Assembly: GCA_900552315.1 (NCBI GenBank)
Contig: URZM01000007.1
Coordinates: forward strand, 1-32,747
Reading direction: 5' to 3'
Length of the DNA stretch: 32,747 nt
DNA from: an uncultured Bacteroidales bacterium
GTDB taxonomy: Bacteria; Bacteroidota; Bacteroidia; Bacteroidales; Muribaculaceae
Positions 26,373 through 32,747 of the stretch are shown in pieces (positions within the stretch are counted from its first letter, which is position 1; every line of letters starts with the position of its first letter). A program made the translations under genes and the position numbers. The notes beneath the pieces are model-generated. The model saw nothing but the letters and a program-made list of their open reading frames with translations. It was not told where the DNA came from and searched no databases.

Positions 26373-27560
26373 TCAGAAAGTACCATAGGTGTTCATAAGC
26401 TCGGGCAGACGCTCGAATACACTCTGACGAAAGAACAGACGCTCAAAGAAAAGGTCGAACATCTCTGGGTTATTATCCGACATCGGACTAAATTCACCGA
26501 GCATCATCGTGAATATCTGAAACATTGCCTGTTGGTTCTTCTCGACGAAATTGTTCCTGAGCTTCGCTGACAGCATACAGGTTTCATCATCCCCGAAACC
26601 TCTCGCCATGATGGTGCAGCGGTCTGTGCGTAGATTTATGCTGTAGCCTTTGTCCTTCTTAAGCAGACGTGCCTTGATGTCCAAAAGGCCGTTGTACAAC
26701 CCTGTTTTAGGGAAATCACGCTCAACCAGTCTCGGGACATCTGCCTGGAGGATGTCCTCAGGTCGGTTGATGTCATGGATGGCCCCTTTGGAATCCAGGT
26801 GTATCCATATCAACCCCTTGTCGTCATATTCGAAGATGAAGTCATTCGCAGAGGCTTCGGTCACACGTGTGAAGCCGCCGGGCAGGCTGCCGACCACCCA
26901 CAGTGGACCCACCGTATCTCCGTCCGCAGTGATCTCGGGCAGATATGTGCTGTATCTGAACCGATACCCGTCACCGTTTTTTCTCAGGGAATATGTTGTC
27001 CCTTCTATGCCATTCACTTTACGATATGGTCTATATTGCTCTCCGCTTGTGTAAAGGCCGAGTGAATCGTTATCCGTCCTTTTACGCTTATAAATGTTAT
27101 ACGCGGCCCTGTACTCGAAATCGCCGTCCAAGTAACACAGATACCTGTCCGGATTCTCCTCATATTTCGTCCCCTCACTGATAGAGACATTGTTGAACTT
27201 CATGAATGGACTCTTCCTGAAGAACGTATCAACAGGGTTCCCCTGGGTATATTCATATTCGAGTATGTTCGGCTCACCGTCTTCTTTGCCACGCGGGATG
27301 TCCGGCTTCAGCACGATAAGGTCTATCACGTCACCAGTCAGGCTCACCGTATGGTGAACATTCCGCCACAACATAGGACCGATATCCCCTTCAATGGCCA
27401 CGCTGTCAGCGAGCACCACATAATCGGCTTTGGCGGAACGCCGTCCTATACCGCCACGGTCATACACCTCAATCTTGTGCAGAATCTCCTCCGCTCCCCA
27501 TAAGGTGAGGCCGAAACATGCCGTCAACAGCCCTGCTATTATACATTTCCTAAGTGACAT
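26373..27560 (-). CDS. Exported protein of unknown function, 395 residues
   Basis: I do not recognise this gene. The N-terminus is a signal peptide (MSLRKCIIAGLLTACFGLTL, cleavage near WGA-EE). The mature protein is rich in beta-type stretches and aromatic residues (LCYLDGDFEYRAAYNIYKRK, GLIWIHLDSKGAIHDINR). The C-terminal 80 residues look helical (KLRNNFVEKNQQAMFQIFTM, MFDLFFERLFFRQSVFERLP). No catalytic motif is visible. It lies between two other exported proteins in the accessory cluster, 39 bases from each, so cotranscription is likely. It is probably periplasmic or surface located. Confidence 0.75.
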   Translation of the reverse strand: MSLRKCIIAGLLTACFGLTLWGAEEILHKIEVYDRGGIGRRSAKADYVVLADSVAIEGDIGPMLWRNVHHTVSLTGDVIDLIVLKPDIPRGKEDGEPNILEYEYTQGNPVDTFFRKSPFMKFNNVSISEGTKYEENPDRYLCYLDGDFEYRAAYNIYKRKRTDNDSLGLYTSGEQYRPYRKVNGIEGTTYSLRKNGDGYRFRYSTYLPEITADGDTVGPLWVVGSLPGGFTRVTEASANDFIFEYDDKGLIWIHLDSKGAIHDINRPEDILQADVPRLVERDFPKTGLYNGLLDIKARLLKKDKGYSINLRTDRCTIMARGFGDDETCMLSAKLRNNFVEKNQQAMFQIFTMMLGEFSPMSDNNPEMFDLFFERLFFRQSVFERLPELMNTYGTF

Positions 27561-27599
27561 AATTCATATTCAATGAATGGTTTGTGTCCAATATATTTC

Positions 27600-28208
27600 T
27601 TATCCATTAATGTATACATATATCGTATTCTTATCCGCCTCGTAATGAATACTGAAATCCTCTATGTCTTCCTTGTGCAGTGAGCGCAGGACTCTCATGT
27701 CCCTCTTGTCCGCATATTCTCCGTTCAGGCAATACACCACCCGTGAAGGCGCAAGCCCGTGGGACAGCATATATTCACTCACATGGCTGTTCACATAGAC
27801 AAGCCCATCCGCCGTCTTGTCAAACCACACAAAACACACATAGTAGGGCGACTGCTTCTGGTGCAGTCCGGCGGTGAGTGTGAATTTCTCCTTAACGGCA
27901 CGGGAGTCCTCAACCCTACCATAGCAGCCGATCTGGGGAACCGACACCGAACAACCTTGCTCACCCTGAGGATTTACATAAGGTTTAGACATATCAACCA
28001 ACAGTCCGTCACAGAACCACATGACGGCATGAGAGTTGCCTCTGACGAACATTGTGCGTCGCTCCACCGAATCTAGTTTGGCGCGATCCGGCTCCATCCA
28101 CAGGGAATCCAGCGTAGCGAAGCGGCCATACGGATATGGCGCATCCAGGTCTCGTGACGTGGAGCATGAAATCGCGGAGATGCCCAGCGTCGTCAGGATA
28201 AGTTTCAT
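27600..28208 (-). CDS. Probable lipoprotein with a TonB-plug-like C-terminus
   Basis: A 202-residue protein of unknown function. The ATG at 28208 gives MKLILTTLGISAISCSTSRD, a lipoprotein-like signal with cysteine at 15. The last 50 residues (VVYCLNGEYADKRDMRVL, then EDIEDFSIHYEAD, ending TIYVYING) follow the pattern of plug segments in Bacteroidota TonB-linked proteins: a strand and Asn/Asp-Gly turn, a short helix, D/E-I-E then a strand. That is a pattern resemblance, not a family assignment. Neighbours are 39 and 45 bases away on the same strand. Confidence 0.72.
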   Translation of the reverse strand: MKLILTTLGISAISCSTSRDLDAPYPYGRFATLDSLWMEPDRAKLDSVERRTMFVRGNSHAVMWFCDGLLVDMSKPYVNPQGEQGCSVSVPQIGCYGRVEDSRAVKEKFTLTAGLHQKQSPYYVCFVWFDKTADGLVYVNSHVSEYMLSHGLAPSRVVYCLNGEYADKRDMRVLRSLHKEDIEDFSIHYEADKNTIYVYING

Positions 28209-28253
28209 GGCTATCGTTCTCGTCATATCGTCTGTCGTTATGGTGAGGTACCG

Positions 28254-28844
28254 TTACAGTTTCAGGAGCAATATCTTGCCTGAGACCAGGTCCACGAGGA
28301 TTTCAATGGTGCAGGCACCGGGCTCGCAGCCCACCACCGCCGGGACATAACAGTTCCGGTAACTTACACACTTTCCGCCTGTCCCGATATCTTTACCCCA
28401 AGTCCTGACATACTCTTTGTTCACCAGGTTCACGTATATGGTTCTGCCCTGCTCAGAGGGATTTAACCCAAAGTATTGGCGTGCATAGTTTTCAAGACAG
28501 GCAACGCATTTCGGCACGCTGCCGCCTCTCTCATACACATACTCACTCAGCCCGGCTCTGATTATCTCCTCAGCACGCCTGACATCTGCATCGGTCGGAG
28601 TATAATGCGTGTAGCCGTACTCGTATGTATATTTGAACTGGCCATTGATTTTGTCATAGGGATACCAAATATACCCCTGCGGAAATATATATCCCTCGTA
28701 TCCTTGGGCTGTAACCTCCCGGACGGGTTCGGCAACCGTATGGCGCACCCTCCCCTGTCCTCTCGCACCTGACGACATCACGCCAGCAAAGACAATCGCC
28801 GTCCACATCAATATGAATCTTGCCTTTCTAATGGTTACTTTCAT
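28254..28844 (-). CDS. Exported YxGYIFP protein (intact copy)
   Basis: A 196-residue protein of unknown function. The ATG at 28844 is preferred over a TTG six bases earlier. A signal peptide (FILMWTAIVFAGVMSSGARG) is followed by QGYEGYIFPQGYIWYPYD, an acidic helix (DADVRRAEEIIRAGLSEYVY), RTIYVNLVNKEYVRTWG and a C-terminal strand pair (CTIEILVDLVSGKILLLKL). Five cysteines in the mature part could form disulfides. It is a diverged paralogue of the frameshifted gene immediately upstream at 28872-29631, 27 bases away. Confidence 0.75.
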   Translation of the reverse strand: MKVTIRKARFILMWTAIVFAGVMSSGARGQGRVRHTVAEPVREVTAQGYEGYIFPQGYIWYPYDKINGQFKYTYEYGYTHYTPTDADVRRAEEIIRAGLSEYVYERGGSVPKCVACLENYARQYFGLNPSEQGRTIYVNLVNKEYVRTWGKDIGTGGKCVSYRNCYVPAVVGCEPGACTIEILVDLVSGKILLLKL

Positions 28845-28871
28845 TCTCAAAACTTTTAATGATGCTATGAA

Positions 28872-29631
28872 TTATCCCGGCTCTCCAAGTCCCAGCTCGA
28901 AAGCTCCGTAATAATGATTGATGTATAAAATGCTCCTATCAGTCAGATTGACAACAATTTCCAGATTAAACATTTCGTCCCAGTCAATGATCCAAGCGTC
29001 CCACACTCTTGCAACATCAACGAATCCTCTATCTATATATCCATGGTCGTCCAAAGGTTCCTCCGAAAAATATTCCGGCTCAGCCTTCAGCTTGTTCTGG
29101 TATCCCTGCCAGTTTACCAGGTTGATGTCGACAATGAGCGAACCCTTGGATACAGTCCGGTATACCTTCAAGCTCTTTCCAGCTTGTATACTGCCTTTTG
29201 AATCTCTTCATGTCGGATAACACGTCCGGTACCGCACCCCAACGCGCTATACAGAACTCCGTGAGCTTGTCGCGCAGTATCTCCTCAGCAAGAGCCACTT
29301 CCTCATCCGTCAGCCTGTGGTGTATCTCAGGATGTGCCAGGCTCAAGAGATAACGGAATCCATTTACAGCGGTCGGAAACACATACCCCGAATACTCCGG
29401 AGTCTCAACATACCTGACATCCGGTGCTTGGACATCCATCTCTTCAGCGCCGAAATCCGACACATACCCGGACACAGACGAACCCTCCTCTACGTCCTTG
29501 ACCTCGTCATGAGCCATATGTCCGAATCCACCCCATTCGTAAGCATACGCCATTTGCCACATGCCTGCAAACGCAAGTATGGCAACGGCCGCAATGCGTC
29601 CTGACCGATTCCTCAACAGCTTATCATCCAT
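28872..29631 (-). pseudogene. Exported YxGYVFP protein, frameshifted paralogue
   Basis: The first part, from ATG 29631 (preceded by AGGAAAT), has a signal peptide (IAAVAILAFAGMWQMAYA), YSGYVFPTAV and an acidic helix LTDEEVALAEEILRDKLTEF like the intact paralogue. Near 29165-29200 that frame leaves the alignment. The +1 frame continues it with SLIVDINLVNWQGYQ, RVWDAWIIDWDEMFNLEIVV and ILYINHYYG, ending at 28872. The paralogue's YVNLVNKEY fits the second frame. One extra or missing base explains this. It could be real decay, a sequencing error or programmed shifting; no classic slippery site is seen. Confidence 0.75.
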
Positions 29632-29760
29632 ATTTCCTATACTTCCCATTTCATTTGCATGTATTCGTTCTGACATAGACATCCACGCGCCGGGTTCCAG
29701 TGTCATGGACAATACCTTTCGGGGAATCTCTTTGTCATCAATCGTGAATCCCGCAGGGGT
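29632..29760 (-). other. Intergenic stretch with an open frame resembling the preceding gene's tail
   Basis: Directly after the stop of the 348-residue gene the same frame stays open: AGFTIDDKEIPRKVLSMTLE and on into the next gene. FTIDDKEIP resembles FTLSIDGKEIP near the end of the 348-residue protein, so this may be a duplicated tail. No promoter is visible. Confidence 0.4.
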
Positions 29761-30807
29761 TCACTTGGAGTTTTCGTAATGTTCAAAGCGCCTGTCTCCT
29801 CTGAAGATTTCATCTCCCCTGCCGCACGAATTTCCATATATATCCCACGGTATCTCCTTCCCGTCTATGCTTAATGTGAAATTACCCTTCTGACGGTCAA
29901 TCTTGAAGGATGTCCTTTTCTCTACGTCCAGTTTCATGCGAATTAACCATATATCGTCGATATACGCGTTGGAGAGCGGGACGCTGTCGAGGGTGATCAT
30001 CTGGAACCTCTTTCCCTCGAATAGGGGGCACGCCTTCTTGAAAGCCTCATACACCTTCTTGTCTGCCGCCGGATCTCGCTCGCCTCTTGTCGTGTACACG
30101 AGCTTGCCTATACGGATCCCCGGATTCTTGGGCCCGAGGGCGTCAAGCAGGTCTATGGCATATTTGTCCACGATCATCATTCCTGAGTCCCATTCAAAAT
30201 ATTGCACACGCATGATGTCATGGCCTATGCGTACCTCCATATCATATTCATCGCCGTTGCTGTCAGCATCTTTTAGAAATTGCAGATATGTCCCGGGATA
30301 AAGGTGCGCCAAGGCATCCTCGATAAACGGGAAACCCATGGTACCCTGCAGCGTGTATGGATTCCCCAACCTTGTCTCAATCATGGGATATCCGTTGATA
30401 AAATAAACGTTACCGTTTATTGTGTATTTCGGACTGTAATTTTTAATCCTGCCGAGGCCGGTCCATTTTTCCAACAGACGCGACCTGGTCCGACGCACTT
30501 TGGCCGTGGGCCTGAACCTATCGGTTATATTCTCCAACAGACGGTGAATATAAGAATACCGGTCTCGCTCATAGCTTAGCCACTCCTCCGACTCCTCTGC
30601 CGAGAGGCCGACCGACTGCGGATTGTCAACCCACAGACGCAGGACACTGTCATTCTCCCGGCTCACATTCAATGGACATGGCAGCTCAGGATTAACCAAA
30701 TAATAGGTCAACGGGTATTTTGGATCCTTCCTACGACCCTCTCCGACATCCAATCCCATCGACGGCACAGCCGCCAAACACAACAATATGAATAACAATG
30801 CTCTCAT
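29761..30807 (-). CDS. Exported protein coupled to the Rhs tip (candidate immunity protein)
   Basis: A 348-residue protein of unknown family. A signal peptide, MRALLFILLCLAAVPSMGLD, starts at an ATG that overlaps the TGA of the Rhs-tip gene (ATGA at 30804-30807), so translation is coupled. The mature protein has a charged helical part (WLSYERDRYSYIHRLLENIT) and strand-rich later parts (IKNYSPKYTINGNVYFINGY, NFTLSIDGKEIPWDIYG). In polymorphic toxin loci the gene directly after the toxin tip usually encodes its immunity protein. A signal peptide would place protection in the periplasm. This function is inferred from position alone. Confidence 0.8.
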   Translation of the reverse strand: MRALLFILLCLAAVPSMGLDVGEGRRKDPKYPLTYYLVNPELPCPLNVSRENDSVLRLWVDNPQSVGLSAEESEEWLSYERDRYSYIHRLLENITDRFRPTAKVRRTRSRLLEKWTGLGRIKNYSPKYTINGNVYFINGYPMIETRLGNPYTLQGTMGFPFIEDALAHLYPGTYLQFLKDADSNGDEYDMEVRIGHDIMRVQYFEWDSGMMIVDKYAIDLLDALGPKNPGIRIGKLVYTTRGERDPAADKKVYEAFKKACPLFEGKRFQMITLDSVPLSNAYIDDIWLIRMKLDVEKRTSFKIDRQKGNFTLSIDGKEIPWDIYGNSCGRGDEIFRGDRRFEHYENSK

Positions 30808-31610
30808 TTTAAACTGTCATATATAAATTGGTACTGATTTCCTTGTCTCTCATATATGGAACGAATCAAGTCAGGTGTGATTTCGTCATAGCTGTCTATG
30901 CTTTTATTCAACAATTCATAGCCATTGATTCCCGGAATCCTGAGAATCATAGGGGATGACAAAAAAGGGGATAACAATTTGAAAGGAGCCGGTACGGCAA
31001 TGGGCAAGCTCATCATGTTGATTTCGCTATATTGTGCCTTATAGGCATCCACCTCCTGCGCTATCCCGAAACCTGTAACCTGCCTATTATCATCATCATA
31101 GCCAACCTCCCCTCTTGCAAACTGCCCACCATGCCTGCTCTCGTGAAAGACACTCCCGGCTTCGCGGAAATTACAAAACATTTCTAATATGGGATCCCCA
31201 TTGCCATTAAGAATTCTGGCTCCATTCTCATCACAAGCAAACCTTGTCTCCTGCTTACCGTTATTTAACTCACATGAATAAAACCTATACTCAATGAATT
31301 GGTCATCCAACATCTTCTGGTAATCATCTTTTGTTTTTTGAAGCTGATGGCTTCTCTCCCTTTGTTCTCTTTCTGATATATTCATTTTAATTGGTTCCAA
31401 TAAATCTGCTTTGCCCATATATGTTGAAGCAATATCTTTGTGTTCTCCATAGACCTCGCAGCCGGTGGGGTCGGTGTAGGTTATGGGGTTGGCGGCGCGG
31501 AAGCGGCCCAGGGCACGGTCTTGCTCGCGGACATCACAGAAGGGACACACCGAACCATGATTCATCCGTCGCTCATTATTCTTTCTTGGCGTAGTCTGTG
31601 TACATCTCAT
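30804..31610 (-). CDS. Orphan Rhs C-terminal tip with HExxH metalloprotease-like domain
   Basis: A 268-residue remnant of a polymorphic toxin. Residues 33-50 (ALGRFRAANPITYTDPTG) contain the end of the Rhs core: the usual stretch between the GRF and the NPI-TYTDPTG parts is deleted and the beta-shell is missing. After the junction the composition turns AT-rich. The tip has VFHESRHGGQF at 154-164, an HExxH zinc site, and QEVDAY at 185-190, whose glutamate could be the third ligand as in zincins. It has no signal peptide and starts in an ATGA overlap with the preceding gene. It may be a silent cassette or be expressed as a free domain. Zinc dependence and toxicity are untested. Confidence 0.8.
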   Translation of the reverse strand: MRCTQTTPRKNNERRMNHGSVCPFCDVREQDRALGRFRAANPITYTDPTGCEVYGEHKDIASTYMGKADLLEPIKMNISEREQRERSHQLQKTKDDYQKMLDDQFIEYRFYSCELNNGKQETRFACDENGARILNGNGDPILEMFCNFREAGSVFHESRHGGQFARGEVGYDDDNRQVTGFGIAQEVDAYKAQYSEINMMSLPIAVPAPFKLLSPFLSSPMILRIPGINGYELLNKSIDSYDEITPDLIRSIYERQGNQYQFIYDSLK

Positions 31611-32275
31611 TGTCTGCTTGATTTAAGCTTATGGTTAAGCGGGTACTGCACAGAGTCATAGACCTTGCCACCTGGCTTCTTACGATATCTCAACCGCATA
31701 TTCAATATGCTGTCAAGGCAGCTCTCATACAGCTGCATGAAACTCTCCTTGTCCATTGTCTCAAAGTCCTGTCTAAGAGATTCTGGCAATGCACCGATTC
31801 TGTAAACCATATAGGGCGTTGATTTGTACTTGTTCCTCATACGGTGATACATAAATACTGGCATCTCATTTCTCCATAAGCGCAATTGCTCCAAATACGT
31901 CGAATCTCCAAACAGAACCTTGTTTTGCGCATCCCTTAACGTAATTGTTGAGGTGTCGTTGCCAAGAATCTGCAAAGGCATACGCCTTCCTTCCGTTATT
32001 TTTTCCCTGAAAGTAAGGGGGCTGAATTCAGAGGACTGATGTGTTTTCAACAGTATCTCATAATACTTGTCCCTTCCGATGTGCCGTATTGCAAGTTTCT
32101 CCCACATAGCTGAATTTAGCCTAAACACTGTATCCGTAGTCGTGAATACAAAATCCTCAATATTGGGAATGTTTGTCTCCACATATATAAACGACACCGC
32201 GTTTCGCGCGCAATTCGTCATAAACGCGATTAAGCACACAATTACCGGTATTACTCGTTTGACATCCATCTTCAT
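31607..32275 (-). CDS. Possible lipoprotein upstream of the Rhs tip
   Basis: A 222-residue protein of unknown function. The N-terminus MKMDVKRVIPVIVCLIAFMT followed by NCAR looks like an export signal, with cysteine at 22 possibly lipidated, though the residues before it are not a canonical lipobox. The mature part is rich in charged and aromatic residues (LEQLRLWRNEMPVFMYHRMR, FETMDKESFMQLYESCLDSI). Its TGA overlaps the ATG of the Rhs tip, so the two are coupled. It may be an immunity protein for an earlier tip. Confidence 0.75.
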   Translation of the reverse strand: MKMDVKRVIPVIVCLIAFMTNCARNAVSFIYVETNIPNIEDFVFTTTDTVFRLNSAMWEKLAIRHIGRDKYYEILLKTHQSSEFSPLTFREKITEGRRMPLQILGNDTSTITLRDAQNKVLFGDSTYLEQLRLWRNEMPVFMYHRMRNKYKSTPYMVYRIGALPESLRQDFETMDKESFMQLYESCLDSILNMRLRYRKKPGGKVYDSVQYPLNHKLKSSRQ

Positions 32276-32294
32276 TCAAATCTAATATACATCT

Positions 32295-32747
32295 TTATTT
32301 AAGCAAATCAAGCATAGGCTGAGGCACTCCAGTGACTGGCCAGTCATAGCCATACGGAATCTCTACAAATGCTTGTCCTCCCATATATGATACGCGATTC
32401 TAAAGGTGGGGTTGGGACTCCCAGTTTCGTATAGCCCGTCTCTTGCGCGATGGCGCCGCTTGCTCGCTTTGCTCTGTCTTGATGGGGGACGCGCGTACCC
32501 TGAACGTATTCTCCACCATGGCCTTGAAGAGGGGGTAATCGCGTGGCCTGAGGTTATAGGCCAGCACGAAGAGCCCGTCTTTGACATAGATGAAGCTCTT
32601 ACGCCCTTTGCGTATCTCGGGCATACGTATGGGAGGCACGCAGCCCCGTGTCGCCCGGAACTCGCCAAAGCTCCCTATATGGCTGGGCAGCTTTTCCTTT
32701 TCCGGTATAATCTCGACCTGATTCCTGTATTTGGCCGGGGGCTCGCC
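32295..32747 (-). pseudogene. VKDGLFVLAYN-family gene, cut by the window edge and interrupted by TAG (copy 3)
   Basis: The frame is open from the right edge: GEPPAKYRNQVEII, FRATRGCVPPIRMPEIRKG, then VKDGLFVLAYN and PRDYPLFKAMVENTF, as in copies 1 and 2. It meets TAG at 32400-32402. In the same frame beyond the TAG the sequence continues with NRVSYMGGQAFVEIP and ends in LLK at TAA 32295. YMGGQAFVEIP aligns with YMEERFYREIP and YMYYRFYRELP of the paralogues, so the TAG interrupts a conserved block. A truncated but functional protein, or a sequencing error, are alternatives. The start lies outside the window. Confidence 0.75.

Noticed and set aside
32400..32402. Genome-wide recoding of TAG as sense
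   Set aside because: TAG is used as an ordinary stop elsewhere in the window (the DpnA-like gene ends in TAG), so recoding is not needed to explain the interrupted copy.

Overview
The window looks like a Bacteroidales chromosome, most likely a GC-rich gut member such as Muribaculaceae; the family is an inference. The evidence is a B-type succinate dehydrogenase/fumarate reductase, a fused SecD-SecF protein, exported proteins with type IX-like C-terminal tails, and promoters of the Bacteroidota type (TTTG, 20 bases, TAnnTTTG). Five promoters with exactly that spacing are visible, with one or two mismatches in the -33 box in four of them.

Bases 1-8000, plus strand: the end of sdhA, sdhB, a terminator, then a two-gene operon of exported Omp28-like paralogues and panB. 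After panB lies a repeat-rich stretch with no gene. Bases 8250-24000, minus strand: an exported M6-type metalloprotease, an OmpA-like lipoprotein with a glycine zipper, an ECF sigma factor with a four-helix membrane protein, and secDF. These are followed by a complete DpnII-type restriction-modification operon (GATC methylase, endonuclease, second methylase), then an oxalate module (AEC carrier, oxalyl-CoA decarboxylase, formyl-CoA:oxalate CoA-transferase) and deoC.

Bases 24160-32747, minus strand: a visibly AT-richer accessory cluster of exported or lipid-anchored proteins that I cannot assign to named families. At its centre is an orphan Rhs C-terminal tip carrying an HExxH metalloprotease signature. 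It is coupled by ATGA overlaps to a possible lipoprotein before it and an exported protein after it. Around it are three members and one fragment of an exported family marked by VKDG(V/L)FVLAYN, and a pair of YxGY(I/V)FP proteins. Decay is visible: a frameshift, an in-frame TAG with conserved sequence beyond it, a 130-base duplicate fragment, and a ghost of the toxin end in front of another gene. I read this as the downstream archive of a polymorphic-toxin locus whose main Rhs gene may lie beyond the right edge.

The left and middle parts are mostly recognisable core or metabolic genes. The right part is the likeliest place for undescribed biology: a periplasm-directed toxin with exported immunity-like partners that recombine at their signal-peptide ends.
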